DNA of 64,000 nucleotides from Reticulitermes lucifugus (GCA_026260175.1 JAKCWW010000199.1:6711-70710); one strand, 5' to 3'. Counted from the first letter of the stretch, positions 25,321 to 37,985 are shown. The notes: generated by a model not told the origin, from the letters alone. Numbers and translations are program-made.

Positions 25321-27630
25321 AACGAAGTCGTGAAATTTAAATAGAGCGGCGTCCCTTCTGTGGAAATGATTGGTCTCATCACGGCTAAGTGATGAAAACC
25401 TGGAAGGTGACTTGTGCTGGATCCTTCATCCTGGGCAGAGGAACATACCTCTTCGATGACGAAACCAAGTTCTCTAGTACCCACTCAACTGTCCCCTGTA
25501 ATTCAACAGATTTATGTGTAGGCATACAGTTAATTTACTCGAATGTTGCTTCAAGTAGTATGCCATTTGGTGTTTTCATCATAAAGTAGCAGGATATAAG
25601 AGAAACAAACTAGAATCAAAACATTTTTAGTTAACGGTGTAAATATCCAGAATACCCAGGCCACAGAATATAATAATGAGAAGAACATACTCTCCAAACG
25701 TTACAAAAATATGTCATTGCCTACACCAACGATACAACGAGACGTCTGTCTGTACACAAACAGGTTGCAACAAATGTCGATGGCTCTTAGTTTTCTACTT
25801 CCAATGTAACAAAATTAAAGTGTCCGTGATGTTCTTCATGTTGGTGCTCCTTTTTTATGCGCAATATATAGAAAGAGAGACCATATGCCTGATGTCACAG
25901 ACAGTGCAACAGGCACACACGAGTACTTTGATGTTGCTGCTGTCATCAAAACTCCAACCCAGACGCCCACTTGGCCTGTTACAACGAGTTGTACGGAGTC
26001 CATAAAGCATCTGCATTACACGTAAAGCCACACATTTAATTACAAGTCTGTCGTCTGTGGAGTCATGTCTGAACTGTTTAAGTGTCAGTTCTTTTGGTTT
26101 GTATCCTGAAGCAGGTTTCTGTTTACTCTATGCGAATTTGCACTTTAGGTGCAGGCAAAACTGAACATGCGCCCTAGTACAAATAGGTTTGAATGAATTT
26201 TAGTCAAGAAATGAAGAAATTGTTTCAGTTCATCCCGATTGTACTTACTCTGTTAACATTCCAAGCCTGTCATGTGCAAGTGAAAAATTAATCCAATTAA
26301 TATTGGCCCTGTTACTTTAAAAATATTGGTAGGCGTGTGCATAAATACGAAATGTGTTGTTAGTGAATTTGAATTCACCTGTAATTCCGGTCTTCATTTA
26401 CTGAATATTCCAGTCACTTTTTTCGGGTATGTTGTCCATCATTAATCTGCTCAACTCTCTTGGCTGAAATAAAGGTACGATTTTCTGACACATGTCTCTT
26501 TTTGACGAAACATACCAAGTACAATGATACGTACGTAATGCGTTTCTTTGCACCTCATAAGTACCGTATTTCAGACATCACGAAAAAGAAAACTTTAAGT
26601 AGAAATATTTCCAGTTCGGATATAGCATAATTTCATTAACTATGCTATTTATTTTAACTGTTTTGTATTGTACCGAACTTTAACGGCGGCTATAAGAGCT
26701 AAACATTAATAATAAAGACGCATGTCTGCTGCGAAAGATACACAGTTCTGCAAGTACAATTTGTTAAATGTACGTCCTAATTAAAATGGTTTTAAAACAC
26801 TTGAAGACGTTAATGTCATACATGTTTCATACTAAGTGCACAATCTGCAGCGCGAGAGATGTTTGAGAAAACTGATAAGACTTCTATTTCGGCTTCAAAA
26901 TCTGCAGAGGTTATGTGGGGCTCGTATGTACAAAAATCAAATTTTTAGCTCAAATTTAAAAAAAATTGTTTAATAGTTTTGGAGCTGAACGAGATAATCC
27001 TTCCATTATACGTTCATTTTTTTAAATTACTGCAAGAATCTAATGACAGCAAAGGCAATTCACAAGAATGCTGTAGATTATTGCTTATGGACGGTGGCGT
27101 AGAAAACTCGTGTTAAGAAATGTACAGAAGAGTGTTGTTTGGGCACAAACAAGTATAAAGGAATTAAAGTTAAGAACAAAAGCAGCCTATTTTGATATTC
27201 CCAGAAGCCTGACAATATATGCCCCCTCAGTTGGCCATATAGTCCTATGGTCATGCACGACAGGCTGTTAGGTCCAGAAATAATCGATTAGTCTCATCGT
27301 GCAGGGAAAGAACTACATCGACGTCACGATTTGTCACATGAGCACTGTCAAATAGTGAGCGTTATCATCACAGTTCTGGTGTGAAGTGAAGCGTGATCGA
27401 TTTGGATGGCGGCATAACTTGAGAAGAAAGCCCCCACCTCCTCCGAAATTACACGCCCGCATAAACTCGTGACAATAGCCGAGCCGTCTTTTTTGTTTGC
27501 GAGATTGTTTCCAGCTATGATTGGTCGGTCTGCTGCCAAGGCCTCAGTTAACAGCAGTCATATGTGGCTTGCAGACCTCAGAATGTTCGTATAGACCTAT
27601 TACGTAATTGTATATAATGCTACAACTTTT
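25321..27630. other. No recognised gene
   Basis: Unique AT-rich sequence. Frames of 66-109 codons at 25389 and 25676 have no domain or biased codon use. Confidence 0.35.
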
Positions 27631-27870
27631 ATTTTTCTTCCCTCTTCGATACCACTTCTTACTTTATTTATCAAACTCTTTCTTCCTTTTTTTCCCATTT
27701 CTTACTTCTTCTTTCCTTCTCTGTTGTTTATCTTAATTTCTTTGTTTCGTCTTTGTCTCCTTTGTTTACGTCTTACATATTTCTTTCATAACCCTTTATT
27801 TCTCTGTCATTCTTATTGCCTTTCCTTTTTCAATCTCCCGTTCTACCTCACTCTCATTCTTTTAAAAATA
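27631..27870 (-). repeat. Long degenerate pyrimidine tract
   Basis: About 240 bp of CTTT/TTCC-like units. This is the complement of the kind of tract seen at 16600 and 57085. Confidence 0.75.
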
Positions 27871-28184
27871 ATCTCGAAACTAGGGCCTGTGATACACAGC
27901 GATGTGAAACTGATCCTCGACGCTCAGGGTAATGGAATGTGGTGTGAATAAAGTAACAATAGATATTGAGGAAGCATGGTCGATTATCTATCACAATGAG
28001 AAGCTTCCGTAAAAACTCCACAGTCAGCACTGTACAACACATCTTGTAGCTCGTACCAAATATTTACTTATACTTTGGAAAGAGTCATTTTAAACATACT
28101 GCAGATGCAGTAACTGATTTTGTTCAAACTTGTTATCTGTGATAAGAATATCTAATTGACGTCACGATGCGGAGGCCTTCGTGA
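27871..28184. other. No recognised gene
   Basis: Unique sequence between the pyrimidine tract and a LINE relic. Confidence 0.3.
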
Positions 28185-28520
28185 AAGCTAAGTCACTCAG
28201 CTAGTCAAGACAGTCCGCCACTTGTCCCCATTCTGAACCAAAGGAATCCAGTCCACACCCTAACACCATAAGAGATTTTTAATAATATCTCCCCATCTAC
28301 AGCTAAGGTGTCTCATTTGGTCTCTCTTACAGACATCCTGAACTAACTTTATTTAAGAATTTCTTACCTCCCTTACATATATTTCATGACCGGCCTAACC
28401 TCGATCATGTTAAAGGTACAAAGTTAAGAAGAAACTCTACTGTCATTCCGTTGCTTCCTGAACCGCAGATCCAAATATTCTAATCTTATTTAAGCCTAAC
28501 AATGCTGTATCAAACACTGC
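28185..28520 (-). mobile_element. LINE 3' region, antisense, internally deleted
   Basis: GCTAAGTCACTCAGCTAGTC, CCGCCACTTGTCCCCATTC, AATCCAGTCCACACCC, and CTCCCCATCTACAGCTAAGG are in order. The usual segment between TAGTCAAGA and CCGCCACTTG (the TTTATGG...GGTTCATTA part) is missing. Confidence 0.7.
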
Positions 28521-29084
28521 GGTTATATAGGTCTGAGAAGAAAGAGGTTGTGGACTGTCTTTGGATATTACACTACTTCTAACTGCAGGGACTGCGAACA
28601 ACCATGAAAATTTCAGTAAGCTGTCCAGGCCGAGAATCGAAAGAAACGCTTGCTAAATACATAAAGTCAGAAGCGTCAGGTCCTACCTCTTGGGATAAGA
28701 AGTTCAGCAAGACTTCGTAACGAGACAGCGAATACAGGTAATGATGGTTCACGATATATGCAGTTAGAAAGGGTCAATAAAGTATGGAAGTCGCGAAAAA
28801 CACATTCGAAAATGTGTACTCGAACTGGAGCAGACCTACAAGTTCAACGTTCTTTCTTTTTTCTAACAGGTGCAAGCGTTCTGTTGAGCAAAGGCTGCCT
28901 ATGCTGCGTGTAAAACACAATATCTAAGAGCGACACAACGCCTTCCTACTTCGTATTGGACCTAAGGATGCAAAGTTCTGGCCGGACAAGTTTATTACGA
29001 ATCGACAATTGGTCGCCTAAATCCTATGGTAGTTAAAAATTTACGCAGAAAAAGAATACCAAAATTCAATTTAATATTATTCTG

Positions 29085-29560
29085 TTGGTAGACCTATCAC
29101 TTGCGCACACTGCACAAGAAACTCCCCGCCTTTCAAGGAGCCCAAAGTTACGTGATCGTGTTCGAAACAACCCAATATTTGACCCCATCCTGAGCCAGCA
29201 AAATTCAGTCCGTCACTATATACAATATTTCTTTAAGATCCAGATTCATATGATTCTCCTGTTCTGTTTTGTTTCTGTTCACGTTTCTCGAATAAAAGGT
29301 TGCAGTTCTGTTCCTTCCGAGGTGTAGGCCTACTACATATCCATCTCATCCCACCCTCCTTGATTTGATTTCCCTAATAATATTAAGTAATAAACACAAA
29401 TTATGGAGCTTCCATTATGTGATTTTCTCCAGCCTCTCGCTTCTTCATCTTTCTTGCTCTCAAACAATCTCCCCAGCGCTTGTTCTCAAATATTCTCACT
29501 CTGTTTTTCTCTGTTAATGTGGGAGACCAAATATCACTTGGTAAAATTATAGTTGTGTAT
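29085..29560 (-). mobile_element. LINE 3' region, antisense, long copy
   Basis: CAAGAAACTCCCCGCCTTTC, AAATTCAGTCCGTCACTA, TTTAAGATCCAGATTCATAT, CCCTAATAATATTAAGTAAT, GATTTTCTCCAGCC and CAAATATTCTCACTCTG follow the complement of the element's C-terminal ORF for about 475 bp. It is too diverged to carry an open frame. Confidence 0.7.
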
Positions 29561-31400
29561 ACTTATATTTATATTTTCGGACAGGAGACTTTGGATTTAA
29601 AACGCACTGAGCAGAAGTGGTAGAGAAATGGACGGCACAGGCCTACGGCTCCCTGCCTTTGTTTTCTTTGCAATATAAAAAATTTAAATGTGCAAGTACA
29701 TCACGGACTTCTTTCTTAATTGATCACTGACATTTCAATGGATTCACGTGATAAACATTCTATTAAGTACGACCTGCGATCTTCGAAAACGGTACGCGAA
29801 ATCTTCGGCTATTCATGGCTAAAGTCGCATTCTGTATAAGTAATGCCTTCTAAACTACTGGCTGCATAGCACCATGCAGAAGCAATAAAAATTGGTAGTT
29901 ATTGATCTAATTTTTGAAACATGATCCGCATAATAGCTCCCCTGTCGGAAAACATGGAGGGTTCTGGACACGCGCCAAAGGCCCCTTCTCACCTGACCCT
30001 TGACTACAACGTTGTTCAGACTGAGGGACCCCACGCAGACACAGGGGACTGAACAACTACTGTGCAGAAGTACAAATGCATGATCCTATTTGTGCCTTGG
30101 ACTACATTCGAAAGAAACATTACTAGGGAGAAACATAAAACAGGATATCTATCTGTCTACGCTGTGACGTGATTGAGTCACTCGTTACCTGTGAGTAACA
30201 CGCTTCAAGAGAGTGAGATACGTGCCCGAGCATCCGTTTTGGTGTCATTAATTAACCCCATAATGAGGAGCACCATTTTCACAAAAAAAGGAAATATATT
30301 TCTATAAAATGCAGGCGCCGAGGATTTCACCCTTAACGGTGAACAAGTGGTTTTTACCGCCAATCGCCTATCTGATTAACATGAAATATTTTAAATGTCA
30401 GTGTGCTAGACCGGACAGAATTACAATTAATTTAAATGAAACAAGTTAAATATTTATTCAGTATATTTGACAGAAAAGACTTACAAACAACGCTAACAGA
30501 ATCCTTTGTACATCATACAGAAAGTTAACAGACCACACTTTTCGCGCGATCACCACCCCGCAAGTTCAAAATAATACTGGTGGCATCTATTGGCAGTAAC
30601 TTCAAAACAAATTCCATAACAATCAAGAAATTGTTTCAAAATTATTTATGAGGGGCGAAACAAATCTGACACTATAACGAAAATTCTTCGCTTTGTTCAC
30701 GGCGATTCCTTGAGAACTTGATATGTCATATTATGGGTTCCATTACCGCGAAGGGCAATATTGTTCAAGTAAGTATGGAAATGTAAGTTACACAATTATC
30801 ATACATTCATAAAGGAAGTTACTGATGGTTACACACATTAAATAAACCTCATTAAATTAGACAGTTCCAGAGAGGCAGAGGCACATTTCAACACACTGAA
30901 CGGAGTGGCGCTTCGCAGGGGCGGAGAGAATCAAACTGCGCAAGTATGAAGTTGTTGGTGTGACTAGAGGGAAAGAGAAACTTGACTGCAAAAGCAGATT
31001 TGAATAAAGTGGTCAATTATGAATCAAACTGCGTCTCACTCAGTCTTATGCTTTTGTTCTCTGCCTGTGGGAAAGTAACAATGTTCTTTGAAGACTGTAT
31101 GCTAACAATTTGCCTGCTCTTAGACCTACATCGAATTTAGTGGCACAAAGATAGTCCTTACCCTTACATTCTTACCGAATCGCACGTACGATCGTTATTT
31201 GCATATTGTGACAGCTTAATTATGTTCATTCATGCACAAAATTAACGAATTTGTTTAGCAGTGAAATCGTTGTGTATAAACTTTTACTAATGCTACATAT
31301 TGTTGAGAGCTATATTGTATTCTAGATATAGAGACAACAGCAAACATTAGCTTTAAAATTATTCTTGTATAGTAATGATTTCTTACAGTAGTTGTTTCCC
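29561..31400. other. No recognised gene
   Basis: Unique sequence. GC rises at 29940-30050 and 30890-30960 without any gene signature. Confidence 0.3.
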
Positions 31401-31746
31401 ATGAATGATGGCATGGTGCTCCGCATACAACATGACGGCATGGTGCTCCGCATACAACAACATGACGGCATGGTGCTCCGCATNNNNNNNNNNNNNNNNN
31501 NNNNNNNNNNNNNNNNNNNNNNNNNNNNNNNNNNNNNNNNNNNNNNNNNNNNNNNNNNNNNNNNNNNNNNNNNNNNNNNNNNNNNNNNNNNNNNNNNNNN
31601 NNNNNNNNNNNNNNNNNNNNNNNNNNNNNNNNNNNNNNNNNNNNNNNNNNNNNNNNNNNCAACATGACGGCATGGTGCTCCGCATACAACAACATGACGG
31701 CATGGTGCTCCGCATACAACAACATGACGTTGTGGTGTTCCGTGAA
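31401..31746. repeat. Minisatellite of 27/30-bp units, partly unassembled
   Basis: The unit is CAACAACATG ACGGCATGGT GCTCCGCATA (30 bp), with 27-bp variants lacking one CAA. Two 27-bp units start the array (31401, 31428), then 30-bp units. The last unit is diverged and ends near 31746. In one minus frame each unit reads YAEHHAVMLL, which produces long but meaningless ORFs. Confidence 0.95.
31484..31659. other. Assembly gap (176 N) inside the minisatellite
   Basis: The unit starts on either side are 202 bp apart. This is not a multiple of 3, although all visible units are 27 or 30 bp, so the gap length is an estimate and not an exact count. Confidence 0.9.
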
Positions 31747-32013
31747 GTGAGAAAATTTTGAAACCAATGCTGTAAATATTTACAACTACTGGTTTATCAT
31801 ACCAATTTGACCACTGTCCTTAATGTATTGGATAAATAAAATGTTGTGGGAGTCGTTTTTACTCTTGTCTTCAGGTAAGTGTTGTCATATACCAGCGACT
31901 GTTTGTTTTAATAACAGAGGCGAAGGTTCAGAACAAACCCGGGACCCACTGAATACTACATTCGCATGCTAGATTAATGGGGCGGTCCTTAACTACTGCG
32001 TCCTTAGTAACTT

Positions 32014-32256
32014 TTTTTTGTGAAGGGCCCCGCAGCAGACGCTATGGACGCACCGCAGCCTTGAGGCTTATTGTGCAACCCTGTGATGAAGATGATGATG
32101 ACGATTTGTTTTCTTTTTCGTTTTGCCTTGTAATGGAGCACCGGTGGAATGAAATTGACAGGGGAGAACCGAAGTACTCGGGGAAAAACCTGTCCCAGTA
32201 CCACTTCGTCCACCACAAATTCCAAATGGACTGACCCGGGATCGAACCCGGACCTC
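32014..32256 (-). mobile_element. SINE family B, recent insertion with 15-bp target-site duplication
   Basis: CGTCCTTAGTAACTT occurs exactly at 31999-32013 and again at 32257-32271. Read on the minus strand, the insert starts with GGAGGTCCGGGTTCGATCCC (intact B box), carries CTGGGACAGGTTTTTCCCCG and AGTACTTCGGTTCTCCCC, and ends in a run of A (T run on plus at 32014-32019). Its 3' part (CTGCGGTGCGTCCATAGCG) differs from the other B copies, so it may be a subfamily. It has no ORF. Confidence 0.9.
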
Positions 32257-32271
32257 CGTCCTTAGTAACTT

Positions 32272-33695
32272 ACAGTAGCCACACGTCAGTGTAAAATAGC
32301 TTAGTCAACGGGTCAGTTCAGTACGAATTCGACTGCGTGAAACAGCCAACAGAACACGAAACCTTGAAATGAATCCTACAGCTGTTTCTGTCATGCAGTA
32401 GGGGACTTCAGAACGGCGCATTTAGATATTATAGTGGCTCAGTAAATGTAACACAAAAAATACTGAAATAAAAAAACAAATTCAGCAAGCGCATGACATG
32501 ACTAGTTCAGTACTAGTTCAGTATTCTGCGGGTTAGGCAGTAGTTCAGACTATTTTGGCCTACCGTCAAATTCTTTCTATTTTAATGCTACTTGTTTCGC
32601 CGCTGTATTATTTGCAGTAAGAAGGTACAGAATTATGTATTTATTAACAAATAAAATGCAACCAATAGTTCAGAACAAATCCGTACACGTTCGACTGTAT
32701 GCTCATCTTAATGTCACCAACGACGAACATTAAAAAGTCTTGAAGGCTACAGGCCTAACACAACAAATACCAAAGCGCATCATCTAAACTGTTGTTATCT
32801 TTTATGTCTTTACAGTCAAAACCTGTCGGGATTTGTACACCTTAATTTTGTAAACCATAGATAGAGGATTATTTTGATTTAAAACATAAAATTACTATAA
32901 GCCACAATTTCTGCACCTTTCTTTTCTAGACCTGCAGCCAATTACTTCATCGCTTAACAAAATTATCTGTTGTAACCTACTTGTAGAATACTCTCTTTTA
33001 TGCTCTCATCCAGCACAGTAGTCTGAATACCTGGAGCTGTTATCCGGTCGTAAAGAGTTTTATTTAATTTCTGTTTCACTTCATTCCGAAATCCCTATTA
33101 ATAACGAACTCACGAAATGTGTTTCATTATATAATTAATACTTGTACAGAAAAGTTACAAGACCCAGACAACTGTCCTGAATACAGAATGACTGCTAATT
33201 AACTTGGGAGTTATTCATCGATGGGATATTTTCTGAAATTTCTCTACTAAATCCGGTTACACGCCTTTTCTCGTAAATTCGAAGGTAATAAGAAGTAAAC
33301 TGTTAATATCAGTGTTAGTACACGTATTGAAAAACTACCTCCACAGCAGTTAAAAACTAATTATATTATTTTTAACTGTAATAGCTTGATTTTAATATTT
33401 TATTCAACTGTCCACAAGTTTCTAATTGCGTTAAAAACAATGTTTCGGTTTCAGTGACACAGTAGTAAAGTTAAGGGTGAAGTAAAATTCCTTCGATTTG
33501 CTGCTATCCCTCGTAAGTACTTATTTTCAAATTAAACACACACACAGAGTCACAAAGGCCAATGGCAAGGAAGAAGAAACGAGCATACAATTGCATTATT
33601 ATATTAGACACTCCGGCTTCAAATTAAATACATTTAAAAGCGACAAAAGAATGTTTATATCGCGACGTTACTAATCCTGAAAAAGCAATTAAACT
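32272..33695. other. No recognised gene
   Basis: AT-rich unique sequence. A short repeat TAGTTCAGTA occurs twice at 32505-32525. Confidence 0.3.
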
Positions 33696-34030
33696 GCACA
33701 GCGTTTAGCCGCTTCATATATGTGACCCCACAGATACAAATCTGAGGAGTTGAGGTCTGGAGATCTGGGTGGCCAATGTTCTTACCACCACAAAGGACGA
33801 GGGAAGTGATAATCGATTATTGACGCAAACAATGTATAAAGAACGCGGTAAGAAATCACACTTAACTAAGCAATTACTAATAACTGCCAGTTCGGTTCTA
33901 CGCATGCGTACGGTAGCACTCATTGCTGCAAAAATCCACAGTTCCGTGACCCCTGAAATTTCCTTCTAGTTATGATCTGATTAATAAGGTCCTAAAGTTC
34001 AGCCCCTGAGCCGTGAATCACCCTGTACAG
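33696..34030 (-). pseudogene. Decayed mariner/IS630-type transposase remnant
   Basis: On the minus strand 33778-33701 encodes HWPPRSPDLNSSDLYLWG and a few more residues before a stop. WPPRSPDL-x-x-x-D-x-x-LWG is the region around the last catalytic aspartate of many insect DDE transposases of the mariner/IS630 superfamily. The right edge, read on minus, begins GTACAGGGTGATTCACG, which looks like an element terminus. Most of the transposase between them is missing, so this is an internally deleted relic. The left end is not defined. Confidence 0.65.
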
Positions 34031-35423
34031 GCCTATATATACACATACACTATCTCAATATAAAAACACGCAAGCGGTATGTCATTTGGATCCTTTCTCA
34101 ACATAACTAAATATTGTTTCAAAGACATAAACCTAGCACGACATTCCGCTTCGTCAGTCTTGGCAACCACCACTATATTTGCTAAAGGTCTAAAATAAAT
34201 AGTACTGTGTTATGCTAATGAACGCTATATAAGATACATCCTGCAGACAGGACTTCAACTCTGAACTTCAAATCACAGGAATCTCCACGCAAATATCTGA
34301 GCTCCATGACCGGAACGTACGTGTAAGTATATCTTCACTTATATGCTGTGATAACATGAAGTCCTGAAGACAATTAAAAGGAATCACAATCACATTATAC
34401 GTAACGCAGTCACAAATCTATTTCAGTTCAATTTCTAATTCTGTGTGTTTGTTTCCTATCCCCAAAAGAAACGTACCCAATTGAGTGGCTCACTATTCTG
34501 CAGATAAGATACTATGATTTCTTATTTCTGCACACCCTAATTTGTATATCGGCCGAATTTCCTTATGCTTTATAAAGATTACGTAGACAGTTTAAAAAAT
34601 ATACAGTAGTTGAAAGTTCCTTTATTAAAAATATTTTAAAAATACCACGTGTACGTGATATTTGGTACGTTGTAGTTCCCTACAGGGCCATAAAATTCTG
34701 CAAACTATTATCTCCCCTTTTCTCTAAAGCCTTTCAAAGCACGAAAGCACAGATGTATGGTCCAGGATATTATTTACTGTCAGGTCAAGACATTTTCGTG
34801 TTTGAATCTCGTATTGCTCTCATGTTAAAATTATTACTGACGTCTGGAAATATTTATGCCATGTGAATTCGCTACAACCCAAAGAAGAAAATATATAAAA
34901 TGTCAATACTTTGTATTAATTTGTGTGGGCTATTTTAAATGTTCAGGAAACCATCAATCTCTATAAATGTACCGATACATGATTATTTGAATCAGAATTC
35001 AGGAAAGTCTCGGAGTTTTGCCATACATTATATTTGTTACAATCGGACGTACACTGTAGGACAGGTGTATTAAATCACAAGAAATGAAATAAGCATGCTG
35101 ATGTGGCAGTAACGTACAGCACTTTTAGTCGGGAAGTAGTCGGTCTGAATGGACCTCGGCCTATTACTGGCTCTCGTGACTGAGATATTTCGTAACTTTC
35201 TTCAGTCTCTCCAGCGAATGATGGCATAGTAGATCTAAAATGAAGCAGGCAATACCAGCCACAACCACTTCTTTCCTCTTCCTTACTTATTCGGCAACAT
35301 TCATAAGCTCTCCGTTTTATTCGACATCTACATAACCATTGCCGGTGACAGCATTGCTGAATAGCCACAAAGTCATTATGAGAGATGAAGGTAACAGGCA
35401 CATATTGGACAGCATATGTTCAG
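34031..35423. other. No recognised gene
   Basis: Unique sequence. A small palindrome CACGTGTACGTG lies near 34648. Confidence 0.3.
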
Positions 35424-35985
35424 ACCAAATTTCACCCAAATTAGACAAAAATTTGGAAAGTACGGATAAAAATTCATTTAAACCTTTAAATAAAGCGTAG
35501 CTGTCACTGTGTATATTTTCTCGAAATTCAGATTTACTCAATAAATTTATGTGGACATTTTCTGTACCGAATTTTATCCAAATTTTGTGAAAAATGTAGA
35601 ACATGGGGTAAAATTGTATTTACCCACCTAGGCAAGTACGCCTTCCACTGCAACGGTTTCCACGAAACTCATCAATTCTCAACTGCATTGCATGAGATAT
35701 ATTTTGTATCAATTTATCCAAATCGGACTAAAATGTAGAAAGTATGGGCTAAATTTCATTCACGCCCTTAAGACAATTATGTCTTTCGCTGTAACGATAT
35801 TCATGGAACTTATTACCACTAAACAGCACCGTGTTAAAATATTCTGCATTGAATTCCCTCATATCGGCCAATAAATCTGTAAATTACGGGCATAAATTCA
35901 TTTACGACCTTAAGCAACGTATGGCTGTCGCAGCGCCGATTTTCATGAAACATGGTCGTACTCCACGACTTTTCGTAAAAACTAA
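35424..35985 (-). repeat. Tandem array of four units of about 141 bp
   Basis: Units begin at 35424 (ACCAAATTTCACCCAAATT), 35566 (ACCGAATTTTATCCAAATTT), 35708 (ATCAATTTATCCAAATCGG) and 35848 (ATTGAATTCCCTCATATCGG), so the spacings are 142, 142 and 140. Each contains a GTA-rich GAAAGTACGG/GTAGAAAGTATGGGCTAAAT-like box and a CATTTA-C-ACCTTAAG-like box. Units are strongly diverged, so the array is old. Minus-strand frames such as WIKFGTENVHINLL recur because of the repeat. I recall similar pseudo-proteins from cockroach data. Confidence 0.85.
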
Positions 35986-36194
35986 TAAGTCGCTGGTACT
36001 TGCTCATGAACAGACTGACAAGACAGGACGGACTAACGTGGTCTCCACTCTCTATTTTACTTCGTACAGAACGCCTAAATTGGGTCTTAACATAACAGAA
36101 TGTGATGATGGTTCGCATTCGTATGGATCAGTATAGGATAATAAAGGAATCTTATGAGCAGGAAAACAGACCTTAGGGGTCAATAAAAGACGGG

Positions 36195-36260
36195 CACTTT
36201 CTTGACTAGCTGAGTGATTATTGCATCCTTGAGAAAATACTTTGTTCTATGCCGCCAGCA
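36195..36260 (+). mobile_element. LINE 3'-UTR fragment, sense
   Basis: TTTCTTGACTAGCTGAGTGA, then TTATTGCATCCTTGAGAAAA, then TTTGTTCTATG is the sense form of the family 3' end. Upstream similarity (AATAAAAGACGGGCAC) is weak. Confidence 0.6.
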
Positions 36261-37735
36261 AGTTTTTACTGAATCCTGTTAGATAACTTGATCTACGTAG
36301 TTGAACGTAGAATGATTACTGTGGTCTGTTCTACCTTTCGCACCAGCTTCAGCCCATTTAGACGATTACAGAACACACTATACGCAGCTTTCTTCAGCTG
36401 AACGCTCGCCGAAGAAAATTCGGCTCACATTCGGCACAAATTAGGAACAACTTGTTTCATTTTGTTAGGTTACTTTGAGGAGAGGGACAAAGTTTTTATT
36501 TAGTATAAAAGCACTTAGATTTATGATAGTTCCGAAACTCGCCATTGAGCAAAACAGCAGTGCTTAGTTACCTGACGTGATTTGTGGATGAAAACAAAAG
36601 ATTAGTAGCTATTACGTGAACATGACAGATGCTTTCCTATGAATGGTTAATGCTATATTAGAACTAAGGAAATTATTCGCGACTTTCTCAGGCATTAATG
36701 TGTAATTAATTTCCAAAACCTGCATGTACTTAGACGACATAATTCAGTAATGCAAGGACAATGGTACTCCTATGAAAGTTCACTCCCTTTTACATAGCGC
36801 ATACTTTTATATATATATATAAAAAAAACAAAATTTCGTTTCAGTTGGTCACCCAATATTTTCGGTTAAAATGCGAAAGCTTACCTATATGGAACTCTGT
36901 ATCCGTTTATTTTGAGGCGTACATCGAAACTGTTTATCGGTTTTGGACTTTTTAAATTGTTTCAGTAGCCTACCTATTTACATTGAGATCTAAACACCGT
37001 ATCCTACCTTATTTTAACACAAAGGTACATCAATATAAACATAAGCCCAGAAAACGTGTTAAATATCCACTCAGTAAGTTGTAGTCTCGGGCCTATACTC
37101 CTTGTTTTCACTTTCTATACGCCTCAATAGCTATTATGACTATCGCGGATTTTTCTTTCTAATAACCACTCAACGCAAACGCTTCCCTGAGTTTTCGTTT
37201 ATAGATGAGAGCGAGTAAATTTATTTTATAGTGACGTTTTTGTGCGCCGAGCAGACTGGCCAGAAGATGATCAGCTGCCTTGCCAGCTCCAGACTCTTCG
37301 ACCCGAAGAAGGAGGCAGCACGATCCTCTGAAAAGGGGTATCGACTAATAAGCCTACATGGCTCAACAACCGAGAAAGCCATAAACTGAATTACTTTATA
37401 TTTAGTGTAGTCACCTGGTTATTTAATAAGCCAGAAGTTTGTGTAGAATTTATCTGATAAAGCATAACCATTACACCCTCATTCCATGTCACATACTTTA
37501 GCCATAAAGCATTGCTTCGGAAATGGTTGGCGATTTTTTATCAGAGGAAAGAAGCCACAATGTAAATTATCTTTGCAATGTCGTTTCCTTCGAGATAAAT
37601 AATTACATAACAAAAATACAAATTTTATTTGAATTCCTCAAATTTGCATGTTACCCCGATAAATGTGAACCCCAAAAATTATGTTTCTTTACACAACTGT
37701 GCTTTATGAAATCAAAGTTTGTTCGTCTACACGTG
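36261..37735. other. No recognised gene
   Basis: AT-rich unique sequence with a short (TA)n at about 36810 followed by an A run. Confidence 0.3.
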
Positions 37736-37739
37736 ATGA

Positions 37740-37985
37740 AGGTATGTGGAGATTGGAGGTGCAGCTCCATTCATTCTTGAGCTTGGCACTAGATGGAGGT
37801 GAGTGGTCGGCTTCATGAGACGGAAGCTTAACGCCCAAAGCTTCCTGTACCCTTTCAAAAGAGGACGGTTCAGCCCCAGAGCCGGTCCTGACATTTTGGA
37901 GACGAGAAAAATCTCTTGCCCTTTCCGGCAACCGAACCACGATCCCTCGGTTGCCCAGCCCGTAGCCTAGCCACTATACCGAAAA
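37740..37985 (-). mobile_element. SINE family A with tRNA-like head, antisense
   Basis: GGAGGTGCAGCTCCATTC, TTGGCACTAGATGGAGGTG and CCGGTCCTGACATTTTGG lie between the tail side and a head whose complement carries TAGTGGCTAGGCTACGGG (A-box region) and GTGGTTCGGTTGCC (B box). The GTAAAG tail is missing at the left. Confidence 0.75.

Noticed and set aside
25676-26005. 109-codon frame with a hydrophobic segment
   Set aside because: A single hydrophobic stretch (VMFFMLVLLFYA) suggested a membrane protein, but the surrounding composition is random and there is no upstream signal.
31255-31767. Long minus-strand ORF across the N gap
   Set aside because: Made of minisatellite units and unknown bases; the frame through the gap is meaningless.
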